15,090 nt of DNA from Saprospiraceae bacterium. GTDB taxonomy: Bacteria; Bacteroidota; Bacteroidia; Chitinophagales; Saprospiraceae. Shown piece by piece: positions 1 through 7,239 of the stretch (its first letter is position 1; every line of letters starts with the position of its first letter). The translations under genes and the position numbers were made by a program. A model generated the notes under the pieces. The model saw only the letters and a program-made list of their open reading frames with translations. It had not been told where the DNA came from and searched no databases. The stretch spans positions 1 to 15,090 of the forward strand of contig JABDJE010000308.1 in the NCBI GenBank assembly GCA_013002625.1, in the 5' to 3' direction.

Positions 1-2
1 CT

Positions 3-1727
3 ACTTATTACTTACCACATACTTCTTCAGGAGAAGAAGTAAAAGTTGTTTTGCCTGAAGGAGTTCTCGGAGGTATGTCAAACCACAGAGTGGTTTGGAA
101 GGTATCGGATGGATGTGGTAACATATCTACTTGTACAACATACTTCATGGTTGTTGATAGCATTCCCCCTACGCCATACTGTGTTAATTTAAGTACTGCA
201 TTAATGGAAAATGGACAAGTTGAATTATGGGCTTGTGACTTTGACCTCGGTGCATTTGATAACTGTACTGAACAAGAGAATTTGAGATTTACGTTTAGTG
301 ATGTTCCACCGTCACAAGATCCTAGCTACAATCCAAATTCACAATGTTCTTCGATGATATTTACATGTGATGACCTTATTGCCTCTGGCGGTTCCGTAAT
401 TACACTTGATGTGTATGTGTGGGATGAAAAGGACAATTATGATTTTTGTTCCGTATTCCTGACACTGGTGGACAACCAGGACTCATGTGATGATATAGGT
501 TCCAAGCCGACAGCACAGATTGGAGGAACCATACTCACGGAAGAAGGTGATCATATAGAAAATGTAGAGGTTTTCCTTACAAGTGTTCAACCTGAGTATC
601 CGAAAAATAAAATGTCGGATGCTTCCGGGCACTATATGTTTGAGAAAAACGACATGTATAAAGATTACAATCTGATTGCGGATAAGCAAGACGACCCACT
701 AAATGGGATTAGTACCTTGGATATATTGCTTATTCAAAAACATATCCTTGGAATCGAAAGACTTGAAAGTCCATATAAATTGATTGCTGCAGACGTTAAC
801 GACGATGCGCAAGTAACGGCCGTGGACTTATTAGAATTGAGAAAATTGATTCTAGGAATCTATGAAGAATTACCACAGAACAAGAGTTGGAGATTGGTGA
901 GAGAATCATCAATCAACAATCCTCTGGCGCCATGGAACTATAGCGAAGAGCGTGTAATTCTTGACTTGGATAATAATATGATGCAAGAAGACTTTATCGG
1001 TGTTAAAATCGGTGATGTCAATGCTTCTGCAAAAGCTAATTTTAGAGACAGCGAATCTGAATTACGTAATTCTGAGCGTGTTGAATTAACGTATGATGAT
1101 CGTCATGTTTCAGCTGGTGAGATCGTTGAAGTAACTTTGAGTTCTTCAGCACTTAAGGAATTGTATGGATTACAATTTACCTTGGTAACAAACGGAATGG
1201 ATATCCTTGATATTCGCTCTGAGAACCCAGCCATAAGCGACGAGCACTTTGCGATTCTTTCAGATAATGTCATGACCTGTTCATGGAACACTGATATTCT
1301 TTTGGAAGATGAGGCACTTGCAACCATTGTATTGAAAGCAAAAGAAGATGCTAACTTGAATTCTCAATTCAATCTCAATTCTCAAGTAGCAAATTCCGAG
1401 GCTTATATTGGAAAAGACTTAACGACCTTACCTATTCAATTAACCGGCCGTAATAATTCTGAACAATTGTTTAGTCTTTATCAAAATAATCCGAACCCAT
1501 TCAATGGAATGACGACTATAGAGTTCAATTTACCTGAATCAGATAATGCTACTTTGAGCATTTACGATGTAACAGGAAGGGTGATATGGTCCACTACTCA
1601 AGCTTTTAATAAAGGTATAAATGCTATCCAACTTAAAAAAGACGAATTGAATGCCACTGGTATTCTATATTATCGATTGGATGCAGGAGATAATTCTGCG
1701 ACCAAGAAGATGATTATTTTGGAATAA
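3..1727 (+). CDS. C-terminal part of a secreted protein with cohesin-like, dockerin-like and T9SS type A sorting domains (5' end cut by window)
   Basis: The frame is open from the first bases, so the true start lies upstream; the TTG at 51 is not a convincing start. Visible parts in order: Cys-rich HYR/Ig-like segments with the phrase VSDGCGN (about nt 60-480); a carboxypeptidase-regulatory-like beta domain (about 519-690); two dockerin-like repeats (about 699-860) with NGISTLDILLIQKHILGI followed by DVNDDAQVTAVDLLELRK, which have the D/N-rich loop of calcium-binding dockerins; a cohesin-like beta domain (about 1071-1450); and a C-terminal type IX sorting domain (about 1470-1724) starting at LYQNNPNPFN and ending KKMIILE. 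T9SS C-terminal domains direct export across the outer membrane and cell-surface attachment in Bacteroidota. The job of the upstream part is unknown; adhesin or matrix protein is an inference. The gene is monocistronic at this end, since a terminator follows 30 nt after the stop. Confidence 0.9.
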   Translation, partial: TYYLPHTSSGEEVKVVLPEGVLGGMSNHRVVWKVSDGCGNISTCTTYFMVVDSIPPTPYCVNLSTALMENGQVELWACDFDLGAFDNCTEQENLRFTFSDVPPSQDPSYNPNSQCSSMIFTCDDLIASGGSVITLDVYVWDEKDNYDFCSVFLTLVDNQDSCDDIGSKPTAQIGGTILTEEGDHIENVEVFLTSVQPEYPKNKMSDASGHYMFEKNDMYKDYNLIADKQDDPLNGISTLDILLIQKHILGIERLESPYKLIAADVNDDAQVTAVDLLELRKLILGIYEELPQNKSWRLVRESSINNPLAPWNYSEERVILDLDNNMMQEDFIGVKIGDVNASAKANFRDSESELRNSERVELTYDDRHVSAGEIVEVTLSSSALKELYGLQFTLVTNGMDILDIRSENPAISDEHFAILSDNVMTCSWNTDILLEDEALATIVLKAKEDANLNSQFNLNSQVANSEAYIGKDLTTLPIQLTGRNNSEQLFSLYQNNPNPFNGMTTIEFNLPESDNATLSIYDVTGRVIWSTTQAFNKGINAIQLKKDELNATGILYYRLDAGDNSATKKMIILE

Positions 1728-1757
1728 AATTTTATACTCTACGAACTCAATCAAGAG

Positions 1758-1791
1758 GGGCTGTACTATGCACTGGTACAGCCCTTTTTTT
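1758..1791 (+). terminator. Intrinsic terminator after the T9SS gene
   Basis: GGGCTGTAC (1758-1766) pairs perfectly with GTACAGCCC (1776-1784), giving a 9-bp stem with a 9-nt loop. A run of seven T follows (1785-1791). It lies 30 nt after the stop codon at 1727 and separates the secreted-protein gene from the YceI-like unit. Confidence 0.9.
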
Positions 1792-1814
1792 CGTTTCGAA
1801 ATAAGCCAACTGAA

Positions 1815-1845
1815 TTTACTTGCTGTCAAGAATTATCTACATTTG
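1815..1845 (+). promoter_or_regulatory. Candidate Bacteroidota-type promoter for the YceI-like gene
   Basis: TACATTTG at 1838-1845 matches the Bacteroidota -7 consensus TAnnTTTG perfectly. The upstream element is only partial: TTTA at 1815-1818, 19 nt away, where TTTG is expected. The box ends 4 nt before the ATG at 1850, so transcription would start at or next to the start codon and give a leaderless or nearly leaderless mRNA. The -7 match is seen; its activity is inferred. Confidence 0.4.
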
Positions 1846-1849
1846 AAGC

Positions 1850-2443
1850 ATGAGAATTAGCCTTTTTATTTTATTCTTTCACCTCACCTTCACGCTTTGC
1901 GCTCAGGAATTTTATACGAGGACGGCACATGTGCATGTAAAATCAGACAACAGGATTAAATCAATTGAAGCTGATAATTATCAGGTCATAGCCTTTTTAT
2001 CACTTGAGAGTGGAGATATTCGATTCGAAGGGCTTCTGAGATCCTTCGAGTTTCGGCTTGGTGCATTGGACCGTGTCTATAACAGTAGGAATATTGATAT
2101 CAGCGAATACCCCTCAATTCTTTTTGAAGGGAAGGCCATCAATATTGATGAATTTGATTTGAATAGCTCAAAGACACAGACCTTACGTGTAAAAGGGAAT
2201 TTATTCATTTGGGATGAAAAACGTGTGACCGAAGTGGACGTGAATGTTATTGTCAGACCTGGAAATATATTGGATGTAGTCTCAGCATTTAATATGCGTA
2301 TTGAGGAACAAAGTGTAGATAAATTAAATCAATTGATGCGTGATAGATTGCCCAAATCTATAAATATAAATACATCCAAGCTCGGAGTAAGCAGGGACAT
2401 AGAGGTTGACGTGAAGATGAAAATGGGTCTGAAAAACTGGTAA
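1850..2443 (+). CDS. YceI-like domain protein, periplasmic
   Basis: The 197-residue protein begins with a signal peptide (hydrophobic residues 3-16, cleavage probably after CAQ at 17-19). The rest resembles the YceI-like lipocalin fold as found in Bacteroidota: alternating beta-strands with phrases such as SGDIRFEGLLRSFEF, then ISEYPSILFEGKAINIDEFD, then a strand TLRVKGNLFIWDEKRVTEVDV. YceI proteins are periplasmic or secreted and bind isoprenoid-like or other amphipathic ligands; the ligand here is unknown. The start is chosen because it immediately precedes the signal peptide and no other Met is near. The next gene begins 13 nt after its stop, so the two are probably co-transcribed. The family assignment is by recognition of the sequence pattern. 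Confidence 0.75.
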   Translation: MRISLFILFFHLTFTLCAQEFYTRTAHVHVKSDNRIKSIEADNYQVIAFLSLESGDIRFEGLLRSFEFRLGALDRVYNSRNIDISEYPSILFEGKAINIDEFDLNSSKTQTLRVKGNLFIWDEKRVTEVDVNVIVRPGNILDVVSAFNMRIEEQSVDKLNQLMRDRLPKSININTSKLGVSRDIEVDVKMKMGLKNW

Positions 2444-2456
2444 TAGAATTTAGAAT

Positions 2457-2867
2457 ATGAAGAAAATTATTCGTTTTATACTTGGTATAGTTCTTTTGGT
2501 ACTAATTGCATATCTCGTTGTTATTACGTTACCTAAAGCAAAAATCGACAATGCTGAAGTGGACTACGTCATTGGGGCCACCGAATTATATGAGCAGTAC
2601 GAAGCAGACGAACAAAAAGCGAATGCGTCCTATTTGGGTAAAATAATTGAAGTACAAGGTAAGATTCAGATGATCGAAGAAGATCAAGCTGGTGCCACTG
2701 TTATAATCCTAAATTGCGATGATGGTTTCGGTGGTGTGATGTGTACGCTTGCTGAAGGCTCTAAGGCCCGTTTATTCGAAGTAAATCAGGATATTACAAT
2801 AATTGGCCTCTGTACTGGTAAGTTGATGGATGTAGTGTTAAATAAATGTGTTGTGGTATATGGCTAG
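2457..2867 (+). CDS. Membrane-anchored OB-fold (tRNA_anti-like) protein
   Basis: The 136-residue protein has a hydrophobic N-terminal anchor or uncleaved signal (residues 5-25), then a short helix with ELYEQYEADEQKANASYLGK and an OB-like beta barrel starting at IIEVQGKIQMIEED. This matches the small 'tRNA_anti-like' OB-fold family common in Bacteroidota, in which the motif of a segment YxxKxIxVxG recurs. Such proteins are exported or membrane-bound and have no proven role; nucleic-acid binding is not implied despite the family name. Three Cys occur near the end (NCDDGFGGVMC, GLCTGK, NKC). The stop codon overlaps the start of the glycosylase gene, which suggests translational coupling. Confidence 0.75.
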   Translation: MKKIIRFILGIVLLVLIAYLVVITLPKAKIDNAEVDYVIGATELYEQYEADEQKANASYLGKIIEVQGKIQMIEEDQAGATVIILNCDDGFGGVMCTLAEGSKARLFEVNQDITIIGLCTGKLMDVVLNKCVVVYG

Positions 2868-3540
2868 CACCAGGTCTTTCGCAGAACATATAATAGAATT
2901 TATTCAAGGCCTGGACACGACTATTCCACTTCCGGATGGGGTTGACTGGATATATCCGTTTAAACAACCAGAAGTGGTCGAAATGGCAACCCGGTTTTAT
3001 ACTCAATATTACTCAGACACCAAGGACAGACATTTTTTATTTGGCATCAATCCGGGAAGGCTTGGTGCAGGGATGACTGGTGTCCCATTTACAGATCCAA
3101 TACTTCTCGAAGATAAATGTGGCATAGCAAACGAAGCACAAAAAAAACATGAATTATCGTCATTATTCATTTATGAAATGATAGAACATGTGGGAGGTTT
3201 AGACTGGTTTTTTAAGCGATACTATATCAGTTCCCTCTGTCCATTAGGTTTTATAAAAGAAAAAAAGAATTTCAATTATTATGACAGCCGTGAATTAATG
3301 TCTGCGGTCAAGGGATTCATTGTTGAAAGTGTAGAAAAACAAGTTAGCAAGTATTGCAAATCAGACAAGGCATTTAGTCTGGGACAGGGTAAGAACTTCA
3401 AAATATTTGCTGAATTGAACCAGGAATATAAATGGTTTGAGGAAGTTATACCTTTACCACATCCCAGATGGGTTATGCAATATAAGCGCAAGCACAAGTC
3501 TAAATATCTTGACGAATATTTGCTTAAGCTAAACCCTTAA
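2860..3540 (+). CDS. SMUG2-like uracil-DNA glycosylase superfamily protein
   Basis: The protein (226 residues from ATG 2860) is a member of the uracil-DNA glycosylase superfamily. Motif 1 is GINPG at residues 62-66 followed by TGVPFTDP (73-80), close to the GMNPG...TGVPFG of SMUG1. A central segment ISSLCPLGF (123-131) fits the base-binding pocket. Motif 2 is LPHPRWVMQY (199-208), carrying the catalytic-loop His. These enzymes excise uracil or other deaminated bases; the SMUG2 branch was described in Bacteroidota (Pedobacter heparinus), so the substrate may be uracil or xanthine. ATG 2860 is preferred over an in-frame GTG at 2848. It overlaps the previous stop by 8 nt, which favours coupling. 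The stop codon shares TTAA with the convergent receptor gene. No signal peptide is present, so it is cytoplasmic. Confidence 0.85.
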   Translation: MASTRSFAEHIIEFIQGLDTTIPLPDGVDWIYPFKQPEVVEMATRFYTQYYSDTKDRHFLFGINPGRLGAGMTGVPFTDPILLEDKCGIANEAQKKHELSSLFIYEMIEHVGGLDWFFKRYYISSLCPLGFIKEKKNFNYYDSRELMSAVKGFIVESVEKQVSKYCKSDKAFSLGQGKNFKIFAELNQEYKWFEEVIPLPHPRWVMQYKRKHKSKYLDEYLLKLNP

Positions 3541-6167
3541 AATTCTCCACCTTCAAAATCTCCCCTGTCAGAGTTAGAACGTCCTCTGTTGTTTTTCTTT
3601 TGGTTGATGCGGTAACTGAAACTAAGGTTAGAGTATCTACTGCGCCATTGGAATTCACTTTGCTGGAAAAAGTCATCAAGTAAAGTAAATCCATTTCTCT
3701 TCCTGCTGTTGAATAAATCACGCACACTTAGGGTCACTGTCAATTTATTATTCAGGAAGTCTTTACTCCAACCTAGGTCTACCGATGCGATACCGCGTCG
3801 TTGGCCCTGCGCTGAAGCTCTGGGTGCTCTGTAATTTGTTCTAATCTGAAGATCGGAATCAAAGAAGGTAAATCTCGCTGTTAGTCTTCCATTCCATGTA
3901 ATATTACTGAAAGGCTGAAGCTGGTATGCATATTGGTTTCCAAATTCACTGAAACTGCCTTCATATTCTCTTACAGTCGTATAATAATCAAAGACGGCGG
4001 CGTCGGTTTCATTTGAATCCAATGTAAGTTCATTTCGGAACAGATTAAAATTACCATCGATTCTAAGCCATTTCAATCCGCTGTAAGCAAAAGATACATC
4101 TAATCCAATGTCATGTTCTGTTCCTAAATTGATCGGCACTCTTAGGGTCGTACCGGCGAAGTTATCGACTGTATTGATTCGTTGGATTGAGGACTGTGTT
4201 TGTCTGTAGAAAATGGAACCGGATAAGGATACATCATCCCAGTATTGAATCTGACCTAATTCATAAGAGTCTGTGAATTGTGGATTAACACTCGGGTTGC
4301 CGCTGAAGAAATTCCTGTTGTCAGAAAATGTGAAAAAAGGATTTAAATCCCAAAAGCGCGGACGTCTTATTCTTCTACTGTAGCTTAATTGTACCGCTGT
4401 CTTTTCGCTGAAATTATAGCTTAAGGTACCACTGGGGAAAAGGCTAAAGAAATCTCGTTTATTTTCAGAGTTGTCTTCAGTCTGTAAAAGCTGGGTATTA
4501 ATCAATGTATGTTCACCTCTAATACCCATTTGGTAGCTAAACTTTTTTATGGTATTGCCATAAATGAAATAAGCGGCCTGTACGTCCTCATCATAGACGA
4601 AATTATTGCTTAATCCAGGTAAGCTCATCCATCCATTTTCAGTATTCTCCTCGACTAAAAAATCATTTCGGATTTGTCTAAAGGTTGTTAAAATTCCAGT
4701 CTCCCATTTGTGGTCTTTCCCAAGTGGGTGTACGTAGTCCATCTTGATAAACCATGTTTCATCTCCTTCTGAGTTGTTAGATCTTTGGAGAAGTACGGTT
4801 TCGTCATTAATGACATCTGTATTTTCAAAGAAAGATCCTTCTGTTTCAGATTTTTCTCTGAATTGAACTGTAGCATTGAGCGTATGCTCTCTTGAAGAAA
4901 ACTCTTTTTTATAATTAAGGCTGTATTCGAGATTTTTTTCATCCTCGGTTTCATCATCTGTTCGCACAATGATATCCCTTAGATCTTCTTCAGCTAATTG
5001 GTTTTCAATGTTATCATAATCCTGGGATTTAAGGAAGTCAATGGATTGATTCCAAAGGGGATCAATACCCATGCCATTTACATTACCGAAGTAGTCCCGG
5101 TATTCTAGCGTTGAAAAATTATCTTCATCTGACCTCCTGTAAAGGAAGGAAGCTGTTAGTTGTTCATTTTCTGAAAAAAAATAATCTGCTCCAAACCGAT
5201 AACTGTTCGATAGTCCTGTTCTTGTTTGGTTTCTGTTTTGAATTGAAAACTGTCTGTTTTCAAATTCAGCCGCGTTAGAGAGGAGTTGGTCCTGCACTGT
5301 ATATCCACCTCCAGGGTTAGAATTATAATTGAGGCCGTAATTGACAAACCAATTTAATTTATCTTTTCGGTAATTTAAATTTGCAGAGGCGCCTGCTCGT
5401 GCGGGATATCCTCCATTAACATCAATAGCGCCATTGAGGCCACCTGATTGATTTTTCTTTAAAATGATATTTATAATTCCGGCAGTTCCTTCAGCTTCAT
5501 AGCGTGCTGATGGGTTTGTAATCACCTCTATTGATTCGATTAAATTGGCAGACAGGCTTCTCAGTCCATTTGAATTGCCGGCCCCGGCGAGGCTTGAAGG
5601 TCTTCCATTTATAAAAATTCTAACACCAGAATTGCCTCGAAGGCTGACATTTCCATCGATATCCACCGTTACAGATGGTACATTATCCAGGATTTCTTCT
5701 GCTGTTCCTCCTCTGTTAGCTAAATCTTTACCTACTGTAAAAATCTTCTTATCCAATGCAAACACTGTTTCTGATCTTTCAGCGACTATTTCAATATCAT
5801 CCAGGAGTGCGCTTTCAGCCTCCATAGGGATATCCCCAAGGTCTACAATATTTCCACCTTCAGGCGTAGGAATCGGGTTAATTGTCATTGTAGTATATGA
5901 TATATACTCGATCTGGATGAAATTATTACCCCTATTTACTTGAACTTCAAAACTTCCATCCAATTCGGTCAATCCACCGCCAATCAAACTGCTGTCAGGT
6001 AAATCATATACCGCGATGGTCGCAAATTCCAAAGGGGCATTGGTATTCGTATCAACTACGTAGCCTTTAACAGTTACCTGATCTATGTTATTGCTATTTT
6101 GTGCAAATGAATTAATAGAGCAAATGCAAAAGAGGACCAAAAGCCATGTCGTAGAATATGATTGCAT
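3537..6167 (-). CDS. TonB-dependent receptor / OMP_b-brl family outer-membrane beta-barrel protein
   Basis: The 876-residue outer-membrane protein has, in order: a signal peptide (1-23, ending SFAQ); a carboxypeptidase-regulatory-like beta-sandwich (about 31-115, VTVKGYVVDTNTNAPLEFAT); a plug domain (about 127-238) with VFALDKKIFTV, AEEILDNVPSVTVD and the phrase VSLRGNSGVRIFINGRP; and a long beta-barrel (about 240-860) of the type found in the OMP_b-brl_3 group. It ends with a strand SNLSFSYRINQK and a polar tail rich in R, N, G and D. Such proteins take up large substrates with TonB energy or act as gated barrels; the substrate is not readable from the sequence, and no SusD partner gene is adjacent. 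No clear TonB box is seen after the signal peptide. The gene stands alone, and its 5' side faces the divergent DUF2007 operon across 114 bp. Confidence 0.92.
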   Translation of the reverse strand: MQSYSTTWLLVLFCICSINSFAQNSNNIDQVTVKGYVVDTNTNAPLEFATIAVYDLPDSSLIGGGLTELDGSFEVQVNRGNNFIQIEYISYTTMTINPIPTPEGGNIVDLGDIPMEAESALLDDIEIVAERSETVFALDKKIFTVGKDLANRGGTAEEILDNVPSVTVDIDGNVSLRGNSGVRIFINGRPSSLAGAGNSNGLRSLSANLIESIEVITNPSARYEAEGTAGIINIILKKNQSGGLNGAIDVNGGYPARAGASANLNYRKDKLNWFVNYGLNYNSNPGGGYTVQDQLLSNAAEFENRQFSIQNRNQTRTGLSNSYRFGADYFFSENEQLTASFLYRRSDEDNFSTLEYRDYFGNVNGMGIDPLWNQSIDFLKSQDYDNIENQLAEEDLRDIIVRTDDETEDEKNLEYSLNYKKEFSSREHTLNATVQFREKSETEGSFFENTDVINDETVLLQRSNNSEGDETWFIKMDYVHPLGKDHKWETGILTTFRQIRNDFLVEENTENGWMSLPGLSNNFVYDEDVQAAYFIYGNTIKKFSYQMGIRGEHTLINTQLLQTEDNSENKRDFFSLFPSGTLSYNFSEKTAVQLSYSRRIRRPRFWDLNPFFTFSDNRNFFSGNPSVNPQFTDSYELGQIQYWDDVSLSGSIFYRQTQSSIQRINTVDNFAGTTLRVPINLGTEHDIGLDVSFAYSGLKWLRIDGNFNLFRNELTLDSNETDAAVFDYYTTVREYEGSFSEFGNQYAYQLQPFSNITWNGRLTARFTFFDSDLQIRTNYRAPRASAQGQRRGIASVDLGWSKDFLNNKLTVTLSVRDLFNSRKRNGFTLLDDFFQQSEFQWRSRYSNLSFSYRINQKKNNRGRSNSDRGDFEGGEF

Positions 6168-6281
6168 AGTTTATATTTGAATAAGGATTTGAATTGGTTT
6201 TATGAAGGCCAAAAATGACACTTTGAACTGTATTCTAATAAATCAAGGGCCTCGTTGACAGGTAATTAACAAAAGACGCCT

Positions 6282-6674
6282 ATGAATGTTGATGAACCAT
6301 ATATATTTCTTTACGCAACCAGTAATTCTTTAGAACTGAATTTGATCCGTTCCCGATTTAATGAGGAGGGTATAGATTTTAAAATATTTGGGCAACAAAC
6401 CTCTGAATTATATCCCATTCCTTCGTTGGAAGCACGGGTAGTTGTACATGATGATAATTTTGCTCAGGCTAAATTATTATTAGAACGTATGCAGGAATCA
6501 CAAGCGACACCCAATCAAGACCTTGATTTCAGGGACAGTACACTGGAGGATATTGAGTATGAAAAGCAGGTATCAGAGGGTAATGGGCAATATAAAAATC
6601 CAAAACTGAGCTCAATTATTATAATATTATTAGTCTTCCTGCTTATATATTTATTCTTAACTATGACGTTATAA
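6282..6674 (+). CDS. DUF2007 domain protein with C-terminal membrane anchor
   Basis: The 130-residue protein carries a DUF2007 (putative signal-transducing) fold in residues 5-72: YIFLYATSNSLELNLIRSRF, then GIDFKIFGQQT and a final EARVVVHDDNFAQAKLLLERM. It has an acidic linker and a single hydrophobic segment at 112-128 (SIIIILLVFLLIYLFL) that leaves it tail-anchored in the membrane. DUF2007 proteins resemble small ACT/PII-like alpha-beta domains, and no reaction is known. It is the first gene of the compact run 6282-9910; the next gene starts 15 nt after its stop. Function in envelope biology is suggested only by its neighbours. Confidence 0.8.
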   Translation: MNVDEPYIFLYATSNSLELNLIRSRFNEEGIDFKIFGQQTSELYPIPSLEARVVVHDDNFAQAKLLLERMQESQATPNQDLDFRDSTLEDIEYEKQVSEGNGQYKNPKLSSIIIILLVFLLIYLFLTMTL

Positions 6675-6689
6675 ACAAAACTGTTTAAT

Positions 6690-7238
6690 ATGATCCTTAA
6701 TTTCAATGCCATTATTTTCAGTCTATTCTTTATTGCATGCTTGACGAATACAGATGGTATTAAAGTATCAAAAGAGCGGAATAATGGTATTGGAATAGAC
6801 AGAATTTATGTAATTGAAAGTATAAATAAGTTTAGGGCACGAGGATGTAAATGTGGAGGTGAATATTTTCCTCCAGCGTCTGCCCTTGAATGGAATGAAG
6901 TATTATACAAGAGTGCGTTTCTTCATGCAAAATCCATGTATGAAGAAAACTATTTCTCTCACATATCACCTGACGGCAAAGATGTTGGCGATAGATTGGA
7001 TGTTCTGGGTTACAAATGGCAGTATGCAGGAGAAAACCTGGGGGAAGGTCAGAAGAATTTTGATGAAGTGATGCATGATTGGATTGAAAGTCCCACCCAT
7101 TGTAAAATGATGATGAACCCCAATATGAAAGAAATTGGAGTTGCCAAATATAATAAGTTTTGGGTTCAGCATTTTGGAACCCAAATGCCACCAAAAACAA
7201 AGCGCGTAGGTAGAACTTATACGGAAGGCGGGGAATAA
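6690..7238 (+). CDS. CAP (SCP/PR1-like) domain protein, exported
   Basis: The 182-residue protein has an N-terminal hydrophobic signal (residues 4-17). The end of this signal, FFIAC, could be a weak lipobox with Cys17. The CAP domain spans about 42-165: helix with FLHAKSMYEENYFSHISPDG (His91), GENLGEGQ (Glu115), HDWIESPTHCKMMM (His137) and WVQHFG (His161), which is the His/Glu/His/His cavity set of the family. Bacterial CAP proteins are secreted or lipid-anchored; roles range from lipid binding to proteolysis and are usually unproven. A CKCGG segment (53-57) precedes the domain. The gene sits 1 nt before the OstA-like start, so the two are translated as an operon pair. Confidence 0.87.
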   Translation: MILNFNAIIFSLFFIACLTNTDGIKVSKERNNGIGIDRIYVIESINKFRARGCKCGGEYFPPASALEWNEVLYKSAFLHAKSMYEENYFSHISPDGKDVGDRLDVLGYKWQYAGENLGEGQKNFDEVMHDWIESPTHCKMMMNPNMKEIGVAKYNKFWVQHFGTQMPPKTKRVGRTYTEGGE

Positions 7239-7239
7239 G

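Noticed and set aside
2848..2859. GTG 2848 as the start of the glycosylase gene
   Set aside because: It would extend the protein by four residues without homology support; ATG 2860 overlaps the previous stop in the usual coupled way.
5545..5943. Reading frame of 132 codons on the plus strand inside the receptor gene
   Set aside because: It is antisense to the plug domain, with no protein-like pattern of its own; shadow of the real gene.
6703..6740. Lipoprotein anchoring of the CAP protein
   Set aside because: The lipobox FIAC has Phe at -3, which is weak; an ordinary signal peptide is equally likely, so it is only mentioned.
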